From: Curvibacter sp.
GTDB lineage: Bacteria > Pseudomonadota > Gammaproteobacteria > Burkholderiales > Burkholderiaceae_C
DNA length: 41,619 nt
Reading direction: 5' to 3'
Assembly (NCBI GenBank): GCA_003987795.1
Contig: RXJO01000214.1
Coordinates: forward strand, 281-41,899
Part shown: positions 9,869 to 19,732 of the stretch, piece by piece
Numbering within the stretch: the stretch's first letter is position 1
Layout: each line of letters opens with the position of its first letter
Notes under the pieces: model-generated
Database searches by the model: none
What the model was told of the DNA's origin: nothing
What the model saw: only the letters and a program-made list of their open reading frames with translations
Program-made: the position numbers and the translations under genes

Positions 9869-10693
9869 ATTATCAGATCAATTAGAAACAAAACATCTCA
9901 TCAATCCCATTAAATTACTCAAACACTCAATATATTTGAGAGCATCTTGATAAAACCACATCCCAGACACTGTTAATTGCTTCATATTTAACACAGGTTA
10001 GCGCCACGCACTCGGCTTCATTGACAGATTTTGAAGACAGCTCAAAACAAACAATATATACTCACTATCTCACACAACAGAAATTTAGCAAGAACTATCG
10101 CACCGTTCACCTTCGTCTATATTTTATATTATGCCCCACAACCGTGATATGCAGTATCAGTATCTCTAAATGATGATACGCCTACCGGATTGATCCAAAT
10201 TCTTGATGACAAAGTAGCTACTCTTGCCTATCAAAGCAAAACACCCCAATACGGCATGCCGGAGTGTGACGAAAATCGTAACGCCAGTGCCTTTTATAAA
10301 AATGCTTCGTCAGCCGAAAACACCCCTATTTTAGACGACTACATCGAAGTCCATGAAAATATTCCAAATTAATCAAGCAATCAATCCATCAATACGAATC
10401 GATTTCTAGATTACGGATATCATTCTCGTATGCATACGTGACGGCGAACTGCAGTAACAACTTTACCTCGTCTTGAAAATACTTCAAGTACCGCCTATGC
10501 AAGGCCTGCACCTATACCGATGCGATCGTATATTGGTCATGCAACATGATAGTCTACTGACCAGAGGAGCTCTTAGCCAAATGCATCTCATTCTTGACCA
10601 GTTTTTTATCTTGATCGAAAATTTGCCAGCTTGCGAGTAAAATGATTATATGCATAGTGTTAATAATAAGCACCACTGACTGGAAGTTAGAAT

Positions 10694-11830
10694 ATGACAG
10701 AGAAAATTCATTTCAACCGACCATTCATGACAGGCAAAGAGCTTTACTACATCGCCGAGGCCAGGTTTGGCAACATCCTCGCTGGTGATGGCCCATTCAC
10801 GAAGCGTTGCCACAAATGGTTAGAACATAAGAGTGGCTGCAATAAGGCCTTGCTGACCCACTCATGTACGGCAGCGTTGGAGATGGCAGCCTTATTGCTC
10901 GACATCCAGTCAGGTGACGAAATCATCATGCCCTCTTATACATTCGTTTCTACGGCCAATGCATTTGTGCTGAGAGGCGGAGTGCCGGTATTTGTGGATA
11001 TCCGGGCAGACACGTTAAACCTCAATGAGAGCCTGATTGAGGCGGCGATTACACCTCGCACTCGAGCCATTGTGCCCGTACACTACGCGGGTGTTGCGTG
11101 TGAGATGGATACCATCATGGCGATTGCCAAGCGACACGGGGTTAAAGTTGTCGAGGATGCAGCACAGGGCGTAATGGCCTCTTATAGAGGATTAGCGCTG
11201 GGCAGCATTGGCGATTTGGGTGCCTATAGTTTTCACGAGACTAAAAACGTTATCTCGGGTGAAGGTGGTGCACTGCTCGTCAACGATCAAATGCTAGCGA
11301 CCCGCGCAGAAATCATCCGCGAAAAAGGTACCGATCGCAGTCGATTCTTCCGAGGCGAAGTGGACAAATACACTTGGCAGGAGGTGGGCTCTTCATTTCT
11401 TCCCGGAGAACTAATCGCAGCCTTCTTGTGGGCACAGTTTGAGGAGGCAGAAAGCATTACGAGTCATCGCTTGGCAATCTGGCAGCGTTACCATGAGCTG
11501 ATAGAGCCGCTTGAACAGAAGGGTCTGTTGCGGCGTCCGATCGTACCGGCGGACTGCCAACACAACGCACATATGTACTACGTGCTGCTGGCTCCTGGGA
11601 TCGATCGACAAAAAGTAATATCCAAGTTGAAGGAAAACGAGATCCACTCAGTATTCCACTACGTTCCCCTGCACTCATCACCAGGTGGGCAGCGCTACGG
11701 TCGGACACATGGCGAGCTTGAGGTCACGATCAGGCAGTCTGAACGATTGGTCCGTTTGCCTCTTTGGGTGGGTTTGTCGTCCGAACAACAGGATCGGATT
11801 GTTGACGTGTTGAATGATGCTCTGGGTTGA
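10694..11830 (+). CDS. dTDP-4-amino-4,6-dideoxygalactose transaminase-like (RffA/WecE/FcnA) PLP aminotransferase
   Basis: MTEKIHFNRPFMTGKELYYIAEA...GDGPFTKRCHKWLE...ALLTHSCTAALEMAALLLDIQSGDEIIMPSYTFVSTANAFVLRGG...YSFHETKNVISGEGGAL (PLP Lys in HETKN) is characteristic of RffA/WecE. Confidence 0.9.
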   Translation: MTEKIHFNRPFMTGKELYYIAEARFGNILAGDGPFTKRCHKWLEHKSGCNKALLTHSCTAALEMAALLLDIQSGDEIIMPSYTFVSTANAFVLRGGVPVFVDIRADTLNLNESLIEAAITPRTRAIVPVHYAGVACEMDTIMAIAKRHGVKVVEDAAQGVMASYRGLALGSIGDLGAYSFHETKNVISGEGGALLVNDQMLATRAEIIREKGTDRSRFFRGEVDKYTWQEVGSSFLPGELIAAFLWAQFEEAESITSHRLAIWQRYHELIEPLEQKGLLRRPIVPADCQHNAHMYYVLLAPGIDRQKVISKLKENEIHSVFHYVPLHSSPGGQRYGRTHGELEVTIRQSERLVRLPLWVGLSSEQQDRIVDVLNDALG

Positions 11831-11992
11831 TCTTTCCGATCACATGAGCTCCCATCGGAGTTGCTTTTGCAAGGCCTCGGTGCTTTTCTAGTTGAACAGC
11901 ATCTGGTGGAAATCAACGTCAAAGAGAAGGAGGCTTAGTTTGGTGATGAGGAAATACTGACCGTACCGGATCCGTGCAGATATCCGTCTGAT

Positions 11993-13147
11993 TCAAGATG
12001 ACTGAGCGGGATGCTTACCTTGATTCAGCGACGAAGCCGGGCCGCTAGGCAAACCCAGCGCCACACGCATGTGTTCCACAAACCGGGCCTGCGTGAACTG
12101 CTGAGCCCGGTCCATGCAGGCCTGGGACACCTCGGGCCCGTGCATATGCTCCAAGGCGTCCACGGCGGCCATCACGGACGTCGGAGTGGGCGGCTCGGCG
12201 ACCAGAATGCCCGTCTGGCCATGGACAACAGTTTCGAGCAGCCCCCCCTGTGCCACGCCGATGACAGGCTTTCCAGCAGCCATGGCCTCGACCGGCGACA
12301 TACCGAAGTCTTCGTCCAACGGTAAATAAACCACCGCCCGGGCTCGCCCCACCCAATGGCGCAACTGCTCATCGGTTTGCCAGCCCGTGAATTCGATATT
12401 TGCAGCACCAGCCGCCAGCGCCTTCAGGCGTTCAAGCTCCGCCCCACCCGACAACACCACCAGCCGCCTCTGCGGCATCTGCAAAAAAGCGCGCACGATA
12501 ATGTCCACCCGCTTGTTGGGCACCAGCCGCGCCGTTGACAGGTAGTAGCCTGCGTCACCCAGCGATCTGAAATTTTCTGTGTCGACAGGCGGATAGACCA
12601 CTGTGGAATCCAGTCCTGTATAGCGTCGCAAGCGCTGGCGCACATTCTCCGAGTTCACCAGAATGCGGTCCATGCGACCTATGGCCTTCTCGTAACGCCT
12701 GCGGAACCACCAGACAAACAGCCTGTACAGCGGGCGCAACGGCGCCGGAAATTGCGCCAGCGTGCTTCCGTAGAGATCGTAGGCAAAGCGAGGAATCGTG
12801 TGGCAGTAGTACAGGCGCAACCCGCTGCGCTGCTGGTAGACAGCGAAAGGCCCGTAAAAGCCGCTGTAGACCACCTGTTGCGCATCACACAGGCACTGCG
12901 AACGAAATCGAAAGCACCACATACTTTCAGGTATGCGCGGCAACCAGGCTGACCAACCGCCGCACAGCTCGCGCACGTGCACTTGCGAGCCGTCGAGCAG
13001 CGGCATGGCCTGCGCATAACAACGGCTCACCAGAACTTCAAAGCCAGGGAGTGCCTCTGCCAGCGTCAGGGTGACGCGCTCTGCGCCACCCGCCACCTGC
13101 ATGAAGTCATAAAGAAGGAAATGTCGGCCCTCTGTTTGTTTCGTCAT
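11993..13147 (-). CDS. glycosyltransferase family 4 (GT-B)
   Basis: Start MTKQTEGRHFLLYDFMQVAGGAERVTLTLAEALPG (13147); motifs ARLVPNKRVDIIVRAF, EDFGMSPVEAMAAGKPVIGVAQGGLLETV. The track ORF to 13690 is over-extended. Confidence 0.9.
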   Translation of the reverse strand: MTKQTEGRHFLLYDFMQVAGGAERVTLTLAEALPGFEVLVSRCYAQAMPLLDGSQVHVRELCGGWSAWLPRIPESMWCFRFRSQCLCDAQQVVYSGFYGPFAVYQQRSGLRLYYCHTIPRFAYDLYGSTLAQFPAPLRPLYRLFVWWFRRRYEKAIGRMDRILVNSENVRQRLRRYTGLDSTVVYPPVDTENFRSLGDAGYYLSTARLVPNKRVDIIVRAFLQMPQRRLVVLSGGAELERLKALAAGAANIEFTGWQTDEQLRHWVGRARAVVYLPLDEDFGMSPVEAMAAGKPVIGVAQGGLLETVVHGQTGILVAEPPTPTSVMAAVDALEHMHGPEVSQACMDRAQQFTQARFVEHMRVALGLPSGPASSLNQGKHPAQSS

Positions 13148-14277
13148 GCCAACAATGCCTCCAAGCGAGCCAGCATGGCCTGGGTGCGCGCCTCCCAGGC
13201 GTGCTCGCGCACGAAGTTCTGGGCATGCCCAGGAGGGCGTGCCTGTGCTTCGGCGCGCGCCTGCTCTATGGCCTGCGCGAAACCCCTCACTCCATTGCCG
13301 TAGCAAGCCAGCTCGCCCATACCGGTACGCAGAGCGCCAAAATTGGTACTGGCTACACCAAGACCGGCCGCCACATATTCGTAAAACTTCAGTGGCTTCT
13401 CCACATAGCGCATCCGTCCGTCCGTATCCTGGAATGGGATCAGTCCTACCTCGTATCGAGGCAGCAGTTCCACCAGGGCATCGCGCGTAATACTGCCGTG
13501 CCAGCGCAGATTCGCAGGATCCCCTGGGCGAGCTACGGCACCCGGGCCATAGATGTCGAAACGCCAGTCTGGCATATGCCGTGCCACCGCAGCCAGCAAC
13601 CCCTTGTCCAGCCAGGCAGCCATGGCTCCCACATAGATGGCACTGCGCGGCAGCCGTGTTTGGACTGGCTTCGCCGATCTCAGCAGCCAAGCGTCCACCC
13701 CATTGGGAAAATACGGCACGGACATTCCTGGGCGAAGATTGAGGGCATATTCCTGCAGCGGCCTGGAGACAGCCCAGATCTCGTCAAAGCACGATCCGCG
13801 CAGCATCTCCTCCATGGCACGCAGCGCCACTGGATGCAGGTCCTTGGCAAAGCCCTGTGGCCAATCGTTGAGTCGACAAATGCGCGCACGCGCACTGATA
13901 GCACCCTGCATCAGCATATTGGGCGCGACATCGGCCAAGCACAGGTCGTAAGTGGTGCGGCGCAACCGTGCCGGTAGCAAGCTGCCATAGAGACCGGTCT
14001 GCCACGCGAAGCGGAGAAACAGGCGGTGCGCAGGAAACGGTGCTTTGGCTGTCCACTCGGTCAATCCCGGAGAAATTTCCCGAGCCATGCCCCCCCCACC
14101 CCATGCGCGGCAGAGACGGGCATGGCGCTGCCGACCTACCAGGTCCAGAGGCGATGACAGAGTGGGCACATAGTCCACGCCCCAACCAGCCTCGGCCAGC
14201 GCCTGGGCCAGATACTGGATGCCGACCTTGGTGCCGCCATCAATGAAGGACTGGGTGCCGAAGAGGATAGCCCGCAT
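13144..14277 (-). CDS. glycosyltransferase (GT-B, family 4/1-like)
   Basis: Start MRAILFGTQSFIDGGTKVGIQYLAQALAEAGW (14277); YVGAMAAWLDKGLL...WRFDIYGPG...EVGLIPFQ...PLKFYEYVAAGLGVASTNF; ATGA overlap with the gene downstream. Confidence 0.85.
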   Translation of the reverse strand: MRAILFGTQSFIDGGTKVGIQYLAQALAEAGWGVDYVPTLSSPLDLVGRQRHARLCRAWGGGGMAREISPGLTEWTAKAPFPAHRLFLRFAWQTGLYGSLLPARLRRTTYDLCLADVAPNMLMQGAISARARICRLNDWPQGFAKDLHPVALRAMEEMLRGSCFDEIWAVSRPLQEYALNLRPGMSVPYFPNGVDAWLLRSAKPVQTRLPRSAIYVGAMAAWLDKGLLAAVARHMPDWRFDIYGPGAVARPGDPANLRWHGSITRDALVELLPRYEVGLIPFQDTDGRMRYVEKPLKFYEYVAAGLGVASTNFGALRTGMGELACYGNGVRGFAQAIEQARAEAQARPPGHAQNFVREHAWEARTQAMLARLEALLA

Positions 14278-14278
14278 T

Positions 14279-15460
14279 TCAGGAGCCCTGGTTGGTGCTT
14301 GCCGCATCCGCGTACGGCCGCCGGTCCTCGAGCAGCGCGTTGACCTCGGCCAGCAGCCAGGCACGCGTGACCTCGGCGTTCCAGTGCGTCGCAGCCCTAT
14401 CAGAGGCCTGCTTCATGGCTTGGATCTGCTCGCGTGAGAGCGCATTGAGCACGCCTGCCAGATCGACGGGCTCAAAGCCGGGCGCCACTACGCCACAGCC
14501 ATGCGCGTCGACCAAGGCTTGCATCTGCGGTGACGGACCAATGGCGATTGCCAGACGCGCCTGCATGAATTCGAAGAATTTGTTCGGCAAAGCGTGCAGG
14601 TAATTGAAATTGACGGGAGGTAGCAGAAACAGACCGATGTCATAGCCGTTGGTGCGTGTTGCGATCTCCGACATGGCAACGGGCTCCACGAAGCGGATGC
14701 GCGGTTGGTTCTGCGCCCTTCGCCGCAGCGACGCCATATAAGCCGGGTCTTGTTCGAGCAGCATCAAATCAAGGGAGAAGCGTTGGTCCAGGTGCCGCAC
14801 GAGATCGATCATGACTTCAATGCGGCGCGAGGCGATGGCTGCACCATGATGGATCATGCGTATCGAACCGTCGGCCACTGGACGCACAGGCAAATCCATG
14901 GGCTCGGGACAGTTGGGCATGACTGCCACCGGCAGCCCGTAGCGCATTGCGTACTCTTGGGCGATGCCGTCACAGACCGTGCTCATGCGCGCCACTCGAC
15001 CCAACTCGCTCCGGCACACGGCGTCAAAGAAAGGTCCCAGCAGCAAGCGCCATGCTGTCCTGTCTTCAAATTCACGTGGCGCATATTCATGGGCATCAAG
15101 CCAGACAGGAGCCCCCCGCGCCAGCTTCAGTGCAGCAGGCAAGGTCATCACATCATTGGCCAGCACCAAGTCGAAACTATTGGCTGGCAGCCTTTGTGCA
15201 GCGTGCAACAGTGCGCGAACCTGAGCATGGCGCCAGTAATACCAGCGGTGACAGCGCGCCGCCAGCAGGACGGCATTGGCTGCAGAGGACCAAGTGCCAC
15301 CCTCTACTTGGCGTACGGCTTCAAAGGCGTGGACGCCTGTTGGTCGAGGACCAAAGCCCAGTACATGAAGCTCATGCTCCTGGCCCAAAGCCTGGATCTG
15401 GCGCATGACGCGTGGGTCCGAAACAATGGGAGACAAGGACAGCAGCAACAGGCGAGCCAT
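14279..15460 (-). CDS. glycosyltransferase (GT-B, family 4-like)
   Basis: MARLLLLSLSPIVSDPRVMRQIQALGQEHELHVLGFG...; IGLFLLPPVNFNYLHALPNKFFEFMQARLAIAIGPSPQMQ. Confidence 0.85.
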   Translation of the reverse strand: MARLLLLSLSPIVSDPRVMRQIQALGQEHELHVLGFGPRPTGVHAFEAVRQVEGGTWSSAANAVLLAARCHRWYYWRHAQVRALLHAAQRLPANSFDLVLANDVMTLPAALKLARGAPVWLDAHEYAPREFEDRTAWRLLLGPFFDAVCRSELGRVARMSTVCDGIAQEYAMRYGLPVAVMPNCPEPMDLPVRPVADGSIRMIHHGAAIASRRIEVMIDLVRHLDQRFSLDLMLLEQDPAYMASLRRRAQNQPRIRFVEPVAMSEIATRTNGYDIGLFLLPPVNFNYLHALPNKFFEFMQARLAIAIGPSPQMQALVDAHGCGVVAPGFEPVDLAGVLNALSREQIQAMKQASDRAATHWNAEVTRAWLLAEVNALLEDRRPYADAASTNQGS

Positions 15461-15464
15461 GGTA

Positions 15465-17354
15465 TCAACCCCCGAACTGGCGCGCGTGCCAGCGCGTGAA
15501 GTTGATCCAACGCCAGACCTGCCAGCTGAAGGGACGCTGGCCAGCCACGACCTGATCGAAGGCCTTGAGGATTTCGTCTTGGCGCAAGAAAGGCAGGTTC
15601 AGCGGCTGGCGCAGCCAATCGCGCACCTGGGGAGCCATCTGCATCAGCCAATCCTTTTCCGGTGTGGCAAAACCGATCTTGTCGCGACGATTCAAGATCT
15701 CATCCGGGACCAGCCCTCTCATGGCGCGCCTGAGCAAGTGCTTGGTCTCTCCATTGGGAGCCACCAGATAGTCCTCCGGCAACGTCAGCAGAAAATCCGC
15801 AAGCGCCGTGGTCAGGAAGGGGACTCGGCTTTCCACGGAAAAGCGCATGGAATTTCGGTCGCCATGGCGCAGTAGCCCGGGCAGACCCAGCCCGTGCAGC
15901 GAACGAGCCAGTTCGGCAGCCATGCGCCTTCCCGGCGCTGACAAGAATGGTCGGTGCAGTGGAAAGCGTGGCAATACGCCAGCCTCGCCCAGCATGTTGC
16001 CATCAAGCCAGGACGGCGATAACTGCGCACCATTGAGCTGTCTCAGCAACTGGTAGGCGCCGTCGCCCAAGAACTCGGCCACCGCGGCCTTCAATCCATC
16101 CATCGGTGTTCGCCCAGGCCATTGACCCCAAGCCTTGAGAAAGGCTGCGGCGTGGCCCCAGTGCCCCAGCTCCAGCAGGCTGCGAATGCGCGGCCCCGGA
16201 TAGCCGACATAGCCGCCACAGAGCTCATCGGCGCCCTGGCCATCCAGCGTGACGACCATGCCGTGTTCACGCGCCAATCTGAAGACCCTGTACTGGGCAT
16301 ATATGCTGGTACTGCCGAAAGGCTCGCCCTGGGCGACGATCAGGTCATCGAGGTCCGCGGCAAGCTCCTGGGGCTCGATTTCCAGCTTGTGTGCCGTGGC
16401 GCCGGCCTTGTCATTGACAAGATCGACCCAGCGCTCCTCAGACACCGCGCTGCCCGACGCGATAAAACTGAAGGTATGCAGCGTGGCATCAGGCTCCAAA
16501 TGACGCATGCAGGCCACGATGGCCGAGGAATCCAGACCGCCTGACAGCGCGGCGCCCAATGGCACATCGCTGCGCAATTGCAGACGCACACTGTCCAATA
16601 GCAGGCGCCGCAGCTCTTCGGCGGCCTCGTCCAGCGACAGGCGCTGCACGGGCGCAATCGTCGGCTGCCACCATGCGCTCAACGTCAATTCGCCACTGCC
16701 GGTGTCGTAGCAAAAACGGTGGCCTGCGGGCAATTCGTGGACCTCTTTGAAAAATGTGCGTGTCCCGGTGTCATAGCTGCCATGCAGCAGATAGTCATAA
16801 GCAGACTGCCAGTCCAGCGTTGGCTTGTTTGGCCGAAGTGCGAGTAGCGCTGGGATCTCCGATGCAAAGCCAAAGCCCTGGGTATCGACGTGATAGTAGA
16901 GCGGTTTGATACCGAAGGCATCCCGTGCCCCATGCAATTGCCGGGTCTGCCGATCCAACAGCACAAACGAGAACATTCCGATCAGGCGTGGCAATGTTGC
17001 CGCCCCCCAAACCTCCCATGCTTGCAACAGCACCTCGGTATCCGAAGTGGATCGAAATTGCCGTCCCATAGCTTGTAGCTCACGCCTTAGCTCACGGTAG
17101 TTGTAAATTTCGCCGTTGAAGACCATGCAGAAACGCCCATCGCTGCTCCACATGGGCTGATGACCCGCAGCACTCAGATCGATGACCGCCAGCCTGCGCT
17201 GGGCCAGCGCAATCGTCCAACCGTCCAGCCCAAACAATTCGCGGCCTTCGTCGTCTGGTCCTCGCCGTTGCATGAGCTCCAAACTGGCCTGCAAACGTCG
17301 CTCGAGCATCAAAGCATCAAGACCAGCCCATGCTCCTCCTCCAATACCGCACAT
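15465..17354 (-). CDS. asnB: asparagine synthase (glutamine-hydrolysing)-like amidotransferase
   Basis: MCGIGGGAW (Cys2 nucleophile), RGPDDEG, VFNGEIYNYRELR, ALSGGLDSSAIVACM PP-loop; 629 aa. Confidence 0.92.
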   Translation of the reverse strand: MCGIGGGAWAGLDALMLERRLQASLELMQRRGPDDEGRELFGLDGWTIALAQRRLAVIDLSAAGHQPMWSSDGRFCMVFNGEIYNYRELRRELQAMGRQFRSTSDTEVLLQAWEVWGAATLPRLIGMFSFVLLDRQTRQLHGARDAFGIKPLYYHVDTQGFGFASEIPALLALRPNKPTLDWQSAYDYLLHGSYDTGTRTFFKEVHELPAGHRFCYDTGSGELTLSAWWQPTIAPVQRLSLDEAAEELRRLLLDSVRLQLRSDVPLGAALSGGLDSSAIVACMRHLEPDATLHTFSFIASGSAVSEERWVDLVNDKAGATAHKLEIEPQELAADLDDLIVAQGEPFGSTSIYAQYRVFRLAREHGMVVTLDGQGADELCGGYVGYPGPRIRSLLELGHWGHAAAFLKAWGQWPGRTPMDGLKAAVAEFLGDGAYQLLRQLNGAQLSPSWLDGNMLGEAGVLPRFPLHRPFLSAPGRRMAAELARSLHGLGLPGLLRHGDRNSMRFSVESRVPFLTTALADFLLTLPEDYLVAPNGETKHLLRRAMRGLVPDEILNRRDKIGFATPEKDWLMQMAPQVRDWLRQPLNLPFLRQDEILKAFDQVVAGQRPFSWQVWRWINFTRWHARQFGG

Positions 17355-17366
17355 GCCGTATCCCTA

Positions 17367-18146
17367 TCAGTTGGTACTATCCAACACGGACTCGTGTGCG
17401 CCAGCGTTGTGCAACGCAAGGCACTCCTCCAAGCCGCCCTCATGCACGATCCGCCCTTCGGACATCACAATGCCTTTGGAGCAGAAGGCCCGCAGAATGT
17501 CTTCGTTATGGGAAGCCAGTACCAGAATCTCCACCTGGCTCATCAGCTTTCCCAGCCGGGAATGCGCCCGCTCTATGAACTGGGAATCGCCCACCCCGAT
17601 CATCTCGTCCATCAACAGGATATCTGGAACCACGGCCGTGGACACTGCGAATGCCAAGCGCAACAGCATGCCGGTGGAGTATGAGCGCACTGGCAGATGC
17701 AAGTAGTCGCCCAACTCGGTAAAGGCCTCCACGTCGGGGAACAGATTGCGGGCCTGGCTCTTGGTCAGTCCCATGACAATGCCTCGCGTCACGACGAAAT
17801 CATAGCCACTGGCCTCGGGATCAACGCCCAGCATCAAGTCTGTAAGCGCCGATATCTTGCCACTAGAGTGAATCTCGCCTCGCTCGGGTTCATAAACGCC
17901 CGACATAACGCGCAGCATCGTTGTCTTGCCCGCCCCATTGCGACCGATCAAGGCGACGCGATCACCGGCCTTCAACTGCATCGTGATATCTCTCAACGCG
18001 TGAACAGTCACTCCAGCCCCCCCTTTGGACTCAATCCGGCGTTGGACAGAGCGATCGAAACGCAGCAAAGAATTGATCAATCCACGCGACTGCGAGGAAA
18101 AAATGGGGAAGTCCACGCTGACGCTGGACATTTCAAGATGGGCCAT
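17367..18146 (-). CDS. wzt: polysaccharide ABC transporter ATP-binding protein (Wzt/KpsT-like), no C-terminal carbohydrate-binding domain
   Basis: Start MAHLEMSSVSVDFPIF (18146); GRNGAGKTTMLRVMSGVYEPERGEI Walker A, RSYSTGMLLRLAFAVSTAVVPDILLMDEMIGVGD signature/Walker B. Confidence 0.92.
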   Translation of the reverse strand: MAHLEMSSVSVDFPIFSSQSRGLINSLLRFDRSVQRRIESKGGAGVTVHALRDITMQLKAGDRVALIGRNGAGKTTMLRVMSGVYEPERGEIHSSGKISALTDLMLGVDPEASGYDFVVTRGIVMGLTKSQARNLFPDVEAFTELGDYLHLPVRSYSTGMLLRLAFAVSTAVVPDILLMDEMIGVGDSQFIERAHSRLGKLMSQVEILVLASHNEDILRAFCSKGIVMSEGRIVHEGGLEECLALHNAGAHESVLDSTN

Positions 18147-18153
18147 GGTTCGC

Positions 18154-18945
18154 TCAAATCCAGTACACAATCCTGCGCCGGCCCAGCACATAGAGCACAA
18201 GACACAGCACGGAAAGCACAAACAAGGTGACAAGCACCAAGCCCAAGGCGGCCATCGAGGGCATGGCGCCAAGCATTGGTGCTCTGATCAGCTCCAAAAT
18301 GGCAGCCAAAGGGTTCAGCCGCGCGGCAAGCTGAGCACGATCCGTCAGTTGCTCCGGACGCCACATCACCGGCGTCACGAAGAACGCGATCTGCATGACA
18401 CTGGTCACAATCATCGGCACATCGCGAAATCTTGCTGCGATCAGGCCCAGAATCGCGACTGCCAAAGTAGAACAATATACCAGTGCTAGTGCCCCAAGCA
18501 AGAGCCAGCCTAAACGTATCTGCCCCAACCCTGAAGTGAATCCGATGACCAGGATGACGACGGGAAAATTATGTGCAAATAAAAGCACATTGCGCCACAC
18601 CACTCGAAAAATAAAAGCAAACTTTGGGAAGGGTGCCTGCTTCAGATAAGGCTCTGCCTGCATGAAAACCTGGCAACCCTCATTGATCAGCAGCGAAATA
18701 TAGGTAAATACAACATGCCCCACACACAGATAGGGAAGATATTCATGCACCCCGGATTTAAAAAGCTGAGCCCCGATCAATCCAAAAACAAAAATGAACA
18801 ACCCAGTATTCAGGGTAATCCATATCGGCCCCAGTATAGAGCGTCGGTATTGTCGTGCCACATCCTCCCAGCCAAGATGAACCCAGAAACGCCAGATACG
18901 CAATGAGTCCCACACATCTTTATATAACTTATGCAGTTGCATCAT
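18154..18945 (-). CDS. wzm: polysaccharide ABC transporter permease (Wzm/KpsM-like)
   Basis: LGWEDVARQYRRSILGPIWITLNTGLFIFVFGLIGAQLFKSGVHEYLPYLCVGHVVFTYIS typical ABC-2 polysaccharide permease; start at MMQLHKLYKDVW is more plausible than the track start 18975. Confidence 0.9.
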   Translation of the reverse strand: MMQLHKLYKDVWDSLRIWRFWVHLGWEDVARQYRRSILGPIWITLNTGLFIFVFGLIGAQLFKSGVHEYLPYLCVGHVVFTYISLLINEGCQVFMQAEPYLKQAPFPKFAFIFRVVWRNVLLFAHNFPVVILVIGFTSGLGQIRLGWLLLGALALVYCSTLAVAILGLIAARFRDVPMIVTSVMQIAFFVTPVMWRPEQLTDRAQLAARLNPLAAILELIRAPMLGAMPSMAALGLVLVTLFVLSVLCLVLYVLGRRRIVYWI

Positions 18946-19732
18946 TGAAACCCCCAAAACACCCACCATCAACATTCTTTGTAAAAGCCATTTTTGAGCG
19001 ACATCTTGTGATCAGCAGTACACCTTAATTTCAGCATGTGAGTCTACGGCCACCTAGCCTCTATTTCCGCCCTAACGCCAGTTGACTCAGTAAACATACA
19101 TAGATTGAATTTTCCAGAGTGCTGCAGTCTGTTCATATCGCTTAGTCACGTCTCCTTACATAGTCGAAATGCTGTTGAACTTGACAAACAACTCCTTCCG
19201 CGCCAGCGACAACTAGCCGAGTTAGATCACTTTTCTGCAAGCCCATTCTCGATACCGGCCAGCAATACGCTCGCCTCCATGGCTCGATAAATGATGTACG
19301 CCAAAGCCATTTTATTTCGACCTCATGATGGAACATTTATCAAAACAACGGCATGTCGGCGGATAAATTTCAAAAAATTCCATGTATCGAATCACTTTCA
19401 TTACTCCGCCAACCCAGATCTTCTCCTCATCCGCGTCATAGTCGGCGGTCCTTCGAAAAGGATAGAGGCATAGTTACAGGGCTCATTGGCCTCATCCATT
19501 CAGCATCCTCCACCTTTGCGCATTTACAGGCAATAGATATTTCCCGTTCCATATTTAGTTGTGTTACCGCCCCTAATGTCACATGAGAGTTTTCCAAAAT
19601 AAGCGCCATTGACACCTGTGCCGTTTCAGCGAAAAAATAACATCACAGTCCCGGCATACTGAATCACTTGAACGGATTTTTGACGATGAAAATCAACAGG
19701 CATGACGATACTCATTCATAGTGTGGAATCCA

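Noticed and set aside
10190-10372. 60 aa ORF in the 9.9-10.7 kb gap
   Set aside because: No recognisable motif and no convincing RBS; could be chance.
11836-11939. Short frame ...HELPSELLLQGLGAFLVEQHLVEINVKEKEA* after the RffA-like gene
   Set aside because: Looks protein-like but is only about 30 codons, without start or identifiable family; possible pseudogene scrap, not supportable.
13148-13690. N-terminal extension of the 11993-13690 track ORF
   Set aside because: The glycosyltransferase starts at MTKQTEGRHF (13147); the extension overlaps another real glycosyltransferase in a different frame and has no domain signature.
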